The position numbers and the translations under genes were made by a program. Below are positions 40,026-48,773 of a DNA stretch of 60,763 bases, one piece after another. The DNA comes from Leucobacter sp. PH1c (GTDB taxonomy: Bacteria > Actinomycetota > Actinomycetes > Actinomycetales > Microbacteriaceae). The stretch's first letter is position 1. Each line of letters starts with the position of its first letter. The notes beneath the pieces are model-generated. The model was not told the DNA's origin. It saw nothing but the letters and a program-made list of their open reading frames with translations, and made no database searches. Location of the stretch: contig NZ_AYMV01000012.1 in assembly GCF_000633415.1 (NCBI RefSeq), positions 1 through 60,763 on the forward strand, read 5' to 3'.

Positions 40026-40670
40026 GTGAGCGACAAACTGCTGCATCTGGTGCGCCATGGCGAGGTCCACAACCCCGATCTGGTGCTGTACGGCCGCATC
40101 CCCGGCTTCCGGCTGTCCGAGCGCGGGCACCGCATGGCGGAGGCCGCCGCGCTCGAACTCGCGGGAAGCGACCGGGCGATCGCGAAGCTCTTCGCTTCGC
40201 CCCTCGAACGCGCGCAGCAGTCCGCGCGCCCCATCGCGAGCGCGTTCGGCCTCGAGATCGTCACCGAGGAGGGGATCATCGAGCCGACGAACTTCTTCGA
40301 GGGCAAGGTGAACTCCGGCCCGGACGCAGCGTTCAAGCAGCCGCGCTACTGGCACAAGTTCTGGAACCCGTTCCGGCCGAGCTGGGGTGAGCCCTACCGC
40401 GAGGTGGCCGCCCGCGTGCGTCAGGCGATGGACGACGCCTGGGATCGCACCCGCGGCGGTGACATCGTGATGGTGTCGCACCAGTCGCCGATCTGGATGG
40501 CGCACCTCGACATCGCGGGGAAGCCGCTGTTCCACAACCCGGCCTCGCGGCGCTGCGAGCTGTCGAGCATCACGAGTTTCGAGAAGCGCGGCGAGCGCTG
40601 GTTCGAGGTCGACTACCGCACCCCGGCCGCGGGGCTGCTCGACGATGCCGTGGATGTGGGGGCCGTATGA
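40026..40670 (+). CDS. Histidine phosphatase family protein (phosphoglycerate-mutase fold)
   Basis: A 214-aa protein with the N-terminal catalytic motif LHLVRHGEVHNPD (RHG, His about 9), second arginine in LFASPLERAQQSARP and second His in VMVSHQSPIW. The GTG at 40026 is preferred over the ATG at 40017 because TAGAAT (40013-40018), which overlaps that ATG, lies 7 nt before the GTG: a leaderless transcript. It heads the cytochrome c maturation operon and overlaps resA by 4 bp, a placement common in actinobacteria. Its substrate is unknown. Confidence 0.88.
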   Translation: MSDKLLHLVRHGEVHNPDLVLYGRIPGFRLSERGHRMAEAAALELAGSDRAIAKLFASPLERAQQSARPIASAFGLEIVTEEGIIEPTNFFEGKVNSGPDAAFKQPRYWHKFWNPFRPSWGEPYREVAARVRQAMDDAWDRTRGGDIVMVSHQSPIWMAHLDIAGKPLFHNPASRRCELSSITSFEKRGERWFEVDYRTPAAGLLDDAVDVGAV

Positions 40671-41308
40671 ACCGCCGGAAGATCGGGGCGGCTGCCGCCC
40701 TCGTGCTGAGCGCCGCGCTCGTGCTCACGGGCTGCAGCGGCGGCGGCGGCAGCGACCTCGCCAAGCAGTGGCAGGAGAACAGCGACAAGGGCTACGTGTC
40801 GGGCGATGGCACCTCCGCGAGCTTCGCGCCGAGCGAGCGCACCGATCCGGTCGAGTTTTCCGGCGAGGTCGAGAACGGTGACACCTTCAGCTCTGAGGAC
40901 ATCCGCGGCCAGGTCACCGTCGTGAACTTCTGGTACGCGGGCTGCCCGCCGTGCCGCGCCGAGGCGCCCGATCTCGTCGCCGCCTACGACGAGTTCGCGC
41001 CGAAGGGCGTCGCGTTCATCGGCGTGAACACCCGCGACCAGTCCGCGCAGGCGCAGCAGTTCGCCGAGGAGTTCGGCGTCGAGTACCCCTCGATCATGGA
41101 CATGCCGGGCGGCCGCTCGGTGCAGCGCGCGTTCGCGGGGCAGGTGCCCCTGAACGCCGTGCCGACGACCCTCGTGCTCGACGCCGAGGGGCGCGTGGCG
41201 CATCGCGTGCTCGGGCAGCTCGCGGGGGAGTCGCAGCTGCGCACCCTCATCGAGGAGACCCTCGCCGAGACGGGCGACGGCGCCGGCGCCTCCGCGGACA
41301 AGCAGTAA
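40667..41308 (+). CDS. resA: ResA/TlpA-like thiol-disulfide lipoprotein
   Basis: A 213-aa lipoprotein (lipobox VLTGCSG, Cys about 24) with a thioredoxin fold. Active site FWYAGCPPCRAEAPDLV (CPPC, about 89-92) and cis-proline LNAVPTTLVLDAEG. It keeps apo-cytochrome haem-site cysteines reduced outside the membrane, fed by CcdA. ATGA overlap with the phosphatase gene and 6 bp from ccdA, so it is one operon. Confidence 0.9.
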   Translation: MNRRKIGAAAALVLSAALVLTGCSGGGGSDLAKQWQENSDKGYVSGDGTSASFAPSERTDPVEFSGEVENGDTFSSEDIRGQVTVVNFWYAGCPPCRAEAPDLVAAYDEFAPKGVAFIGVNTRDQSAQAQQFAEEFGVEYPSIMDMPGGRSVQRAFAGQVPLNAVPTTLVLDAEGRVAHRVLGQLAGESQLRTLIEETLAETGDGAGASADKQ

Positions 41309-41314
41309 TCGCTC

Positions 41315-42058
41315 GTGGGCATCTTCGAGATCGTGGCCGACGGGCAGTTGCTCGTCGCCTCGCTGATCGCGATCGCCGCGGGCCTCGTGTCGTTCCTCTC
41401 GCCCTGCATCCTCCCGCTCGTGCCCGGCTACCTCGCGTACGCCAGCGCGAGCGCGGGGGCCGCGCCGGGTGAGACCCCGAGCCGGCGCCGCCTCGTGCTG
41501 GGCGCCGCGCTCTTCGTCGCGGGCTTCACCGCGGTGCTCGTGACCTTCCTCGCGGCCGCGGGGAGCGTGGGCATCTGGCTCATCGAGTGGGAGCCGATCA
41601 TCACGCGGGTGATGGGCGTCTTCGTGATCCTCATGGGGCTCGTCTTCATGGGCGTGTTCTCGCGCGCGCAGAACACGCGGAAGCTGAAGCTCAAGCCGAA
41701 GCTCGGCCTCGCGGGCGCCCCCGTGCTGGGCGCCGTCTTCGCGGTCGGCTGGACGCCGTGCATGGGCCCCACCCTCACCGTGATCATGGGGCTCAGCCTG
41801 CAGCAGGGCTCGATCGGGCGGTCTGTGGTCCTCGCGCTCATGTACTGCCTGGGTCTTGGCCTGCCGTTCGTGCTCGCCGCGTTCGGCTTCGGCTGGATGA
41901 CCCAGACGATGACGTTTTTCAAGCGGCACATCCGTGCCGTGAATCTGATCGGCGGCGGATTGCTGATCCTCATCGGTCTCCTGATGGTGACCGGGCTCTG
42001 GAGCAAGATGATGTTTGCACTGCAGGCGGTGATTGACGGGTATGTCACGCCCCTCTGA
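41315..42058 (+). CDS. ccdA: CcdA-type cytochrome c biogenesis membrane protein
   Basis: A 247-aa membrane protein with six helices. The two redox cysteines are in LSPCILPLVPGYLAY (N-terminal) and GWTPCMGPTLTVIMG (central), the DsbD-TM/CcdA pattern. It passes electrons from cytosolic thioredoxin to ResA. GTG start at 41315. Its end overlaps resB by 17 bp. Confidence 0.93.
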   Translation: MGIFEIVADGQLLVASLIAIAAGLVSFLSPCILPLVPGYLAYASASAGAAPGETPSRRRLVLGAALFVAGFTAVLVTFLAAAGSVGIWLIEWEPIITRVMGVFVILMGLVFMGVFSRAQNTRKLKLKPKLGLAGAPVLGAVFAVGWTPCMGPTLTVIMGLSLQQGSIGRSVVLALMYCLGLGLPFVLAAFGFGWMTQTMTFFKRHIRAVNLIGGGLLILIGLLMVTGLWSKMMFALQAVIDGYVTPL

Positions 42059-43706
42059 TTACGACGACGGCACCGGCGCGGGCGGATCGCTCCGCGCAGA
42101 ATCCCCCGAGCTCGGGATCACGGGCTGGGGCCGCTGGTTCTGGCGCCAGCTCACGAGCATGCGCGTGGCCCTGATCCTCCTCCTTCTGCTCGCGGTGGGG
42201 GCGATCCCCGGCTCGCTCGTGCCGCAGCGCTCGGCCGACCCGAACGGCGTGCTCCAGTACGAGCAGGACCACCCCACGCTCTTCAAGATCCTCGACGCCT
42301 TCCCGATCCAGGCGTTCGACGTGTACAGCTCCGTGTGGTTCTCCGCGATCTACCTGCTGCTGTTCATCTCCCTGATCGGCTGCGTGCTGCCCCGCATCGC
42401 GCACCACTGGAAGGCCTGGCGCGGCACGCCGCCGAAGACCCCGGCGCGCCTGCAGCGCATGGCGGGCTTCTCCGAGGTGCGCGTCTCGAACCCCGCCGCG
42501 ACGAGCGAGGAGCGCGCCGACTTCGGCGCGCGCGCCGTCGAGGCCGCGGCCGGTCTCCTGAAGAAGCAGGGCTACCGGGTCGAGACGCAGGAGGCGACGC
42601 GACGCGGCGTCACCGAGGTCTCCGTCTCCGCGGAGCGCGGCTACCTGCGCGAGACGGGCAACCTGCTCTTCCACGTCGCGATGCTCGGCGTGCTCATCAG
42701 CGTCGGCATCGGCGCGGCGCTCACCTTCAACGGGCAGAAGGTGCTCATCGAGGGCGAGACGATGGTCAACCAGCTCATCGACTACGACACCGTCAACTCG
42801 GGCCGCGCGTTCGACACCGCGAGCCTCGAGCCCTTCAGCCTGCGCCTGAACTCGCTCGACGTGAGCTACATGTCGCCCGAGGACGGGAACATCGACGCGC
42901 TCGGCCAGGTGAAGGACTACCTCGCCGACATGACGCTCATCAGTCCGGACGGCTCGACCGAGGAATCGCACACGATCCGGGTGAACCACCCGCTCCGCGT
43001 GCACGGTTCGCCGATCTACCTGATCGCGAACGGCTACGCGCCGCTCATCACGATCAAGAACGCCGAGGGCGAGGTCGTGTACCGCGAGTCGATGCCCTTC
43101 ATCCCGCAGGACACGAACATGACCTCGCTCGGCGTCGTCAAGGTGCCCTTCGGCATCACCACCGATGACGGCGAGCAGACGCAGCTCGGCCTCCGCGGCT
43201 TCTTCTACCCGACGCAGGCGGAGCTCGACACGGGCGCCTTCACCTCGAACTACCCTGACCTGGAGAACCCCGTGCTCACGCTCGATGTGTTCACGGGCGA
43301 CCTGGGGATCGACAGCGGAATCCCGCAGTCGGTCTACGTGCTCGACACCGAGAAGATGACGCAGCTCACGGGCCGCGCCGTCGACGCCGACTCGCTCACC
43401 CTCACGCCGGGCGACACGGTCGACCTGCCCAACGGTCTCGGCACGATCACCTTCGAGTCGGCGCCGCGCTACGCCGCGTTCGACGTGATGCAGAACCCGG
43501 CCCAGGTCTGGATCCTCGTCTTCGCGCTCGCCGGCCTGGGCGGCCTCATGTGGTCGCTCTTCGTGCCGCGCCGCCGCATGTGGGTGAAGGCGGTGCAGGA
43601 GCCGGACGGCGTCGTGCTGCAGTACGCGGGCCTCGCCCGCGGCGATGATCCCGCGCTGGATCGCGCCGTCGAGGAGCTCCGCGAGCGGCACCGCGAGCTG
43701 CTCTAG
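42042..43706 (+). CDS. resB: ResB-type cytochrome c maturation protein
   Basis: A 554-aa membrane protein. Helices: about 38-57 (SMRVALILLLLLAVGAIPGS), 95-112, 205-225 (LLFHVAMLGVLISVGIGAAL) and 490-512. The large extracytoplasmic domain lies between the third and fourth. SLVPQ after helix 1 and the GYLRETGNLLFH motif are family marks. It forms the system II haem-handling complex with CcsB (ResC). The expected ccsB is not next; it is at 59719. Start at 42042 (MSRPSDYDDG) chosen over the TTG at 42033. Confidence 0.92.
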   Translation: MSRPSDYDDGTGAGGSLRAESPELGITGWGRWFWRQLTSMRVALILLLLLAVGAIPGSLVPQRSADPNGVLQYEQDHPTLFKILDAFPIQAFDVYSSVWFSAIYLLLFISLIGCVLPRIAHHWKAWRGTPPKTPARLQRMAGFSEVRVSNPAATSEERADFGARAVEAAAGLLKKQGYRVETQEATRRGVTEVSVSAERGYLRETGNLLFHVAMLGVLISVGIGAALTFNGQKVLIEGETMVNQLIDYDTVNSGRAFDTASLEPFSLRLNSLDVSYMSPEDGNIDALGQVKDYLADMTLISPDGSTEESHTIRVNHPLRVHGSPIYLIANGYAPLITIKNAEGEVVYRESMPFIPQDTNMTSLGVVKVPFGITTDDGEQTQLGLRGFFYPTQAELDTGAFTSNYPDLENPVLTLDVFTGDLGIDSGIPQSVYVLDTEKMTQLTGRAVDADSLTLTPGDTVDLPNGLGTITFESAPRYAAFDVMQNPAQVWILVFALAGLGGLMWSLFVPRRRMWVKAVQEPDGVVLQYAGLARGDDPALDRAVEELRERHRELL

Positions 43707-43718
43707 CTCGCGCCGCAC

Positions 43719-43759
43719 ACAGCACTGCCCCGGGACGTCTCGTCCCGGGGCAGTGCTGT
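43719..43759. terminator. Bidirectional terminator between resB and purU
   Basis: A perfect stem of 19 bp (ACAGCACTGCCCCGGGACG with its complement) around a TCT loop, followed by TT. It serves resB on the plus strand and purU on the minus strand. Confidence 0.9.
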
Positions 43760-43808
43760 TTCCTGGGGCCCCGCGGCCCCAGCCGAGCCGCGGGCCGCGG
43801 CCTGCGGC

Positions 43809-44693
43809 CTAGCGGAAAATGATCGTGCGGTCGCCGTCGGCGAGGATGCGGTTCTCCGCGAACCAGCCCACGGCGCGGCGCAGCACGCGCGCCTCCTCGT
43901 CCTGGCCGAGCTGCACGAGCTCGCGCGGCGAGTACGAGTGGTCGACGCGCACGACGTCCTGCTCGATGATCGGGCCCTCGTCGAGGTCGGTCGTCACGAA
44001 GTGCGCGGTGGCCCCGATCAGCTTCACGCCGCGCTGGTGCGCCTGCTTGTAGGGGTTCGCGCCCTTGAAGCCGGGGAGGAACGAGTGGTGGATGTTGATC
44101 GCGCGCCCCGCGAGCGCCTCGCAGAGCCCGGGGGAGAGGATCTGCATGTAGCGCGCCAGGACGACGAGCTCGATGTTGTGCTCCTCGACGGCCTCCAGCA
44201 CGCGGGCCTCGAACGCGTCGCGGTCCGCGGGCGAGGCGATCGCGCGGTGCTCGAAGGGCACGTCGTAGAACTCGGCGATGTCGCGCACGGTCTCGTGGTT
44301 CGAGAGGATGAGCGGCACCTCGATCGGCAGCTGGCCGCCGCGGCGGCGGTACAGCAGATCGTTCACGCAGTGCGTGGCGGTGGACGCCAGGATCAGCGTG
44401 CGCACCGGGCGGCCGACCCGATCCAGGCGCCAGGTCATGTGGTAGCGCTCGGTGACGGGTGCGAGCGCGCTCGCGAAGCGATCCTCGAAGGTGTCGGGCT
44501 GTGCGACCGCCTCGACCTGGAGCCGCATGAAGAAGCGCCCCGTGTCCGCCGACGCGAACTGCTGGCTCTCCGCGATGTTGCCGCCGGCCGCCACGATCGC
44601 GCCGCTGATCGCGTGCACGATTCCCGGTCCGTCAATGCAGGAGAGGGTGAGCACCCACTGGGTGTCGAGCGTGTCAGCAGCGATCGTGTTCAT
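43809..44693 (-). CDS. purU: Formyltetrahydrofolate deformylase
   Basis: A 294-aa enzyme that hydrolyses 10-formyl-THF to formate and THF. N-terminal ACT domain (WVLTLSCIDGPGIVHAISGA) and C-terminal formyltransferase-type domain with the Asn-His-Asp set: INIHHSFLPGFKGANPYKQA, then GATAHFVTTDLDEGPIIEQD. Start ATG 44693 is supported by TAGAAT (44706-44701, minus) 7 nt upstream, a leaderless transcript; the open frame extends further upstream but without support. Divergent from glyA-folD, which use the same folate pool. Confidence 0.95.
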   Translation of the reverse strand: MNTIAADTLDTQWVLTLSCIDGPGIVHAISGAIVAAGGNIAESQQFASADTGRFFMRLQVEAVAQPDTFEDRFASALAPVTERYHMTWRLDRVGRPVRTLILASTATHCVNDLLYRRRGGQLPIEVPLILSNHETVRDIAEFYDVPFEHRAIASPADRDAFEARVLEAVEEHNIELVVLARYMQILSPGLCEALAGRAINIHHSFLPGFKGANPYKQAHQRGVKLIGATAHFVTTDLDEGPIIEQDVVRVDHSYSPRELVQLGQDEEARVLRRAVGWFAENRILADGDRTIIFR

Positions 44694-44808
44694 CCGGCCA
44701 ATTCTAGCCAGTCTTCCTGCGCCGCCCGCGCCCCGTGGCCGGAGGCTGGCCGTTCCGTAACCAACGGGAACTTCGCGGCTCGGCGATGGGCGCGCTGATA
44801 TGCTGAGT

Positions 44809-44890
44809 GCGTCGTGACTGGCGTACAGATGGTCCACCATCGGGGAACGACACCTCTTCACGGAATGGCCGCTCGCCTGGGTCTTGATTC
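44809..44890 (+). ncRNA. ZTP (pfl) riboswitch upstream of glyA-folD
   Basis: The leader contains GTCGTGACTGGCG (44811-44823), CCACCATCGGGGAACGA (44834-44850) and CGCTCGCCTGGGTC (44870-44883). These match the conserved parts of the pfl motif, the sensor of ZTP/ZMP that signals 10-formyl-THF shortage. The pseudoknot would join the CACC-GGGG region with CGCCTGGG. TATGCT (44799-44804) would start transcription about at 44811. A downstream hairpin, TCCGC-GTGC-GCGGA (44901-44914), sits before the ribosome binding site, so control may act on translation (inference). Confidence 0.9.
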
Positions 44891-44937
44891 CGACACCGAT
44901 TCCGCGTGCGCGGAGCGAATACCCTGAGGAGCGCACT

Positions 44938-46221
44938 ATGTCCACCCAGTCAGCCTTCTTCAACGAGCCGCTCGAGGTCGTCGACCCCGAGATCGCCGAG
45001 GTCCTGAAGAACGAGCTCGGCCGCCAGCGCGGCACCCTTGAGATGATCGCCAGCGAGAACTTCGTTCCGCGCGCGGTGCTCGAGGCGCAGGGCTCTGTCC
45101 TCACCAACAAGTACGCCGAGGGCTACCCCGGCCGCCGCTACTACGGCGGCTGCGAGTTCGTCGACGTCGCAGAGGACCTCGCCCGCGACCGCGCGAAGAG
45201 CCTGTTCGGCGCGCAGTACGCGAACGTGCAGCCCCACTCGGGCGCCTCCGCGAACGCGGCCGTGCTCTCCGCCATCGCCGAGCCGGGCGACACGATCCTC
45301 GGCCTCGAGCTCGCGCACGGCGGCCACCTCACCCACGGCATGAAGCTCAACTTCTCGGGCAAGCTGTACAACGTCGCCTCGTACGGCGTCGACCCCGAGA
45401 CCTTCCTCATCGACATGGACGTGGTGCGCGCCAAGGCCCTCGAGGTGAAGCCCAAGGTCATCATCGCGGGCTGGTCGGCGTACCCCCGCACGCTCGACTT
45501 CGCCGCGTTCCGCGCGATCGCCGACGAGGTGGGCGCGACCCTCTGGGTCGACATGGCGCACTTCGCCGGCCTCGTCGCCGCGGGCCTGTACCCGAACCCG
45601 GTGCCGCACGCGCACGTCGTCTCCTCGACCGTGCACAAGACCATCGGCGGCCCCCGCTCGGGCTTCATCCTCACGAACGACCTGGATCTCTACAAGAAGA
45701 TCAACTCGAACGTGTTCCCCGGCCACCAGGGCGGCCCCCTCATGCACGTGATCGCGGCGAAGGCGACGGCCTTCAAGCTCGCGGCCACCGAGGAGTTCGC
45801 CGACCGCCAGGTGCGCACCCTCTCCGGCGCGAAGCTCCTCGCCTCGGCCCTCACCACCGAGGCGTCGAAGGCCGCGGGCGTCGACGTACTCACGGGCGGC
45901 ACCGACGTGCACCTCGTGCTCGCGGATCTGCGCAACTCGAAGCTCGACGGCCAGCAGGCCGAGGACGCCCTCCACGAGGTCGGGATCACGGTCAACCGCA
46001 ACTCGGTGCCGTTCGACCCCCGCCCGCCGATGGTCACGAGCGGCCTCCGCATCGGCACCCCCGCGCTCGCGACCCGCGGCTTCGGCGACGCTGAGTTCGC
46101 CGAGGTCTCCGACATCATCGCCCTCACGCTGCAGCAGGCGGGCGATCTCGAGGCGCTGAAGGCCCGCGTCACCGCGCTGGCTGAGGCCTTCCCGCTGTAC
46201 CCCGGCCTCGAGGAGTGGTGA
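44938..46221 (+). CDS. glyA: Serine hydroxymethyltransferase
   Basis: A 427-aa PLP enzyme: serine plus THF to glycine plus 5,10-methylene-THF. Marks: [50 protein letters not shown] and the PLP lysine in [19 protein letters not shown] at 44938 has GAGGAG 8 bp upstream. It is preceded by a ZTP riboswitch and coupled to folD. Product feeds folD. Confidence 0.97.
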   Translation: MSTQSAFFNEPLEVVDPEIAEVLKNELGRQRGTLEMIASENFVPRAVLEAQGSVLTNKYAEGYPGRRYYGGCEFVDVAEDLARDRAKSLFGAQYANVQPHSGASANAAVLSAIAEPGDTILGLELAHGGHLTHGMKLNFSGKLYNVASYGVDPETFLIDMDVVRAKALEVKPKVIIAGWSAYPRTLDFAAFRAIADEVGATLWVDMAHFAGLVAAGLYPNPVPHAHVVSSTVHKTIGGPRSGFILTNDLDLYKKINSNVFPGHQGGPLMHVIAAKATAFKLAATEEFADRQVRTLSGAKLLASALTTEASKAAGVDVLTGGTDVHLVLADLRNSKLDGQQAEDALHEVGITVNRNSVPFDPRPPMVTSGLRIGTPALATRGFGDAEFAEVSDIIALTLQQAGDLEALKARVTALAEAFPLYPGLEEW

Positions 46222-47126
46222 GCCCGGTGGCTGAGTCCACCGGCGCTCAGCGCCTCGACGGCACCGCCGCGGCCGCCGCGATCAAGCTCGAGCTCACCGA
46301 GCGGGTCGCGGCGCTCGCCGCGCGCGGCGTGGTGCCCGGTCTCGCGACCGTGCTCGTCGGCTCGGATCCCGGATCCCAGTGGTACGTCGCGGGTAAGCAC
46401 CGCGACTGCGCAGAGGTCGGCATCGCGTCGATCAAGCGTGAGCTGCCCGAATCCGTCACGCAGGACGAGCTCGAGGCGGTGCTCGCCGAGCTGAACGCAG
46501 ACCCCGCGTGCACGGGCTACATCGTGCAGCTGCCGCTGCCGAAGCACATCGACACGGATCGCATTCTCGAGTGCATCGATCCGGCGAAGGACGCGGACGG
46601 GCTCCACCCGACGAACCTCGGTCGGCTCGTGCTGAACGCCAACACCGAGATCACCTCCCCGCTGCCGTGCACCCCGCGCGGCGTCATCGAGCTCGTCGAG
46701 CGGAACGGCCTCTCGTGGGCCGGGAAGCACGTCGTGGTCGTGGGCCGCGGCGTGACCGTCGGCCGCCCGATCGGCCCGCTCCTCACGCGGCGCGAGTTCA
46801 ACGCGACCGTGACGCTCACCCACACCGGCACCGCCGACCTGGGGGCCGAGCTGCGCCGCGCCGACGTGATCGTCGCGGCCGCGGGCGTCGAGGGCATCGT
46901 GCGTCCCGAGGACGTGAAGCCGGGTGCGATCGTGCTCGACGTGGGCGTCTCGCGGAAGACGGATCCGGAGACCGGCAAGAGCCGCGTCGTGGGCGATGTG
47001 GACCCCGCGGTGGCCGAGGTCGCCGGCTGGGTGTCGCCGAACCCCGGCGGTGTGGGTCCGATGACCCGCGCGCTGCTGCTGAAGAACGTGGTCGAGATGG
47101 CGGAGCGCGCGGCGGATCTCGCGTAG
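46218..47126 (+). CDS. folD: Methylenetetrahydrofolate dehydrogenase/cyclohydrolase
   Basis: A 302-aa bifunctional enzyme (5,10-methylene-THF to 10-formyl-THF). [20 protein letters not shown] contains the active lysine (usually YVxxK; here YVAGK), then [28 protein letters not shown] and the NADP site [17 protein letters not shown] at 46218 overlaps the glyA stop (GTGA); GTGs at 46215 and 46227 are alternatives. With purU it would recycle formyl-THF. Terminator at 47149-47188. Confidence 0.95.
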   Translation: MSPVAESTGAQRLDGTAAAAAIKLELTERVAALAARGVVPGLATVLVGSDPGSQWYVAGKHRDCAEVGIASIKRELPESVTQDELEAVLAELNADPACTGYIVQLPLPKHIDTDRILECIDPAKDADGLHPTNLGRLVLNANTEITSPLPCTPRGVIELVERNGLSWAGKHVVVVGRGVTVGRPIGPLLTRREFNATVTLTHTGTADLGAELRRADVIVAAAGVEGIVRPEDVKPGAIVLDVGVSRKTDPETGKSRVVGDVDPAVAEVAGWVSPNPGGVGPMTRALLLKNVVEMAERAADLA

Positions 47127-47148
47127 ACCCCGCCCCTGCGGTTCCCGG

Positions 47149-47188
47149 AGCGCCCGGGCCGAGCTCCTGAGGAGCCGGCCCGGGCGCT
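47149..47188 (+). terminator. Terminator of glyA-folD
   Basis: AGCGCCCGGGCCG (47149-47161) pairs exactly with 47176-47188, and the loop holds a second 5-bp stem (GCTCC-TGA-GGAGC). TCGCGTT follows. It can also act on the convergent lipoprotein gene. Confidence 0.8.
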
Positions 47189-47208
47189 TCGCGTTGTGGG
47201 AGTGATCC

Positions 47209-47928
47209 CTATTGTGTGGATTGCGCCTCAAGATGCGGGTTGAGGGACAGCAACGTGCTTACTGCTGACTCCGCATAGTCAGACTTCCCGGTCTCGATGA
47301 TGGTGATCCAGACGTCGCCCAAGAAGAGCTGTTGGATCGTTGTCCGTCCAGCCATTCGATAGTTCTCCGGGTCTTCGAGACTCAGCTCAAACTTGAGTGC
47401 CGGTCCGGCGGTCGACTCGACGTAGTCGGAGTCCCTGAGGCCAACGATCAGCGGTGTTTGGCTGTCGTTTGGAAGAAGTGCGGTGTACTGAGTGAGCTGA
47501 TTGCCCGCGAGGTACAGCGGCCACTGGCACCCCTGAACGGCATCGACATCCCGCATTGCAGCCTGGGCAAGTGGGCCGGACAACCGGTTGAACGTTGTGA
47601 GGTCTGTTGGGCCCGTGTGTTCTGAGATATCGATGTCGATCGAGCTGTAGAAGTCGACGCTTTCCTGTGCTGCCAATGGATTTGCATCTGCACAGGAGGG
47701 GATTTGAGATGCCGGCGGCTCGTCTGGGGTCGCTGATTCCGGCGTTGCTTCCGCCTGCCACTCCTTCGTGTCCACGGATTCCTGAGGAGGCTCCTCGGGG
47801 GCTGGAGGGGAGCCGCAAGCGGTGAGGGCCAGAAGTGTCAGCGCAGACGTCACAAGGGGGACAACAAAAGAACGGGTCACCCATTCAGTATGGCTATGTG
47901 CTGGCTTTGTTTCCATGTGGTGGTTCAT
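47209..47928 (-). CDS. Hypothetical lipoprotein with lower GC than its neighbours
   Basis: A 239-aa (from ATG) predicted lipoprotein: hydrophobic stretch FVVPLVTSALTLLALTACGS with the lipobox Cys. An acidic, Pro/Glu-rich linker is followed by a globular part (about 85-235) with SLEDPENYRMAGRTTIQQL and DVWITIIETGKSDY. I do not recognise a family; it resembles small secreted proteins of the DUF3558 kind only in layout. GC content is about 55-57% in two counted stretches versus over 70% around it, which suggests recent transfer or relaxed selection. A GTG at 47880 would give a more normal signal peptide start than ATG 47928. Confidence 0.7.
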   Translation of the reverse strand: MNHHMETKPAHSHTEWVTRSFVVPLVTSALTLLALTACGSPPAPEEPPQESVDTKEWQAEATPESATPDEPPASQIPSCADANPLAAQESVDFYSSIDIDISEHTGPTDLTTFNRLSGPLAQAAMRDVDAVQGCQWPLYLAGNQLTQYTALLPNDSQTPLIVGLRDSDYVESTAGPALKFELSLEDPENYRMAGRTTIQQLFLGDVWITIIETGKSDYAESAVSTLLSLNPHLEAQSTQ

Positions 47929-48070
47929 AGGTCAGTATCGCTGTGAGGTCTTGCGAGCTCTCTGCGCCCCACCGCCAGCCGCTCCCCAGCGGGGGCGGGC
48001 ATAATGTTCTCGGTTGCGCGTCGCGCACCGGCGCACACCCGCACCCGAAACGAGAGCAGAGCCGACACCC

Positions 48071-48760
48071 GTGACCTCGACCCTAGCCGCACTGACCGCG
48101 ACGACCGTTCCGGCACTCCTCGGGATCGATTGGCTCGACCCCGAGACCCTCCTGAAGGCGGGCGGCTGGGCGGCGCTGATCCTCGCGTGCGCCTTCGTGT
48201 TCCTCGAGACCGGCGTGCTCGTGCTCGCCTTCCTCCCGGGCGACTCGCTGCTCTTCACGGTGGGCCTGTTCTCCGCGACCGGCATCATCGACGTGCCGAT
48301 CTGGATCACCTGCATCTTCCTGTTCCTCTTCGCCTTCGCGGGGGACCAGATGGGCTTCATGATCGGCAGGAAGCTCGGGCCCGCGATCTTCAGCCGGGAG
48401 AAGAGCCGCCTCTTCAACCCCGAGAACGTCGCGCGCACCCACGAGTTCTTCGAGAAGCACGGGCCGAAGGCGATCATCATCGCCCGCTTCCTCCCCATCT
48501 TCCGCGCGTTCGTCCCCGCCGCCGCCGGCGTGGGCAACATGCGCTACCGCCAGTTCGTCGTCTACAACGCGGTCGGCGCGCTCCTCTGGGGCGTCGGGGT
48601 CACGCTGCTCGGTTACTTCCTCGGCCAGATCCCCTTCGTGCGCGAGTACAGCGAGGTGTTCATCATCGTGCTCGTACTGATCCCGGGGATCCCGATCCTG
48701 ATCGAGGCGTACAAGGCGTTTGCCTCCTGGCGCGCGAAGCGCCGCGCAGCCCAGGACTGA
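48071..48760 (+). CDS. DedA-family (VTT/SNARE-associated) membrane protein
   Basis: A 229-aa polytopic membrane protein. Family marks: ETGVLVLAFLPGDSLLFTVG (re-entrant region, with the acidic residue and Pro-Gly-Asp), GDQMGFMIGRKLG, FFEKHGPKAIIIARFLPIFR (conserved Arg) and FVPAAAGVGNMRYRQF. DedA proteins are linked to lipid-carrier flipping and proton-motive-force-dependent transport. The GTG start at 48071 is inferred; an ATG at 48014 would add 19 non-hydrophobic residues. CATAAT near 48000 may be the -10 box. Confidence 0.87.
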   Translation: MTSTLAALTATTVPALLGIDWLDPETLLKAGGWAALILACAFVFLETGVLVLAFLPGDSLLFTVGLFSATGIIDVPIWITCIFLFLFAFAGDQMGFMIGRKLGPAIFSREKSRLFNPENVARTHEFFEKHGPKAIIIARFLPIFRAFVPAAAGVGNMRYRQFVVYNAVGALLWGVGVTLLGYFLGQIPFVREYSEVFIIVLVLIPGIPILIEAYKAFASWRAKRRAAQD

Positions 48761-48773
48761 ATCCCCTGCGCGG

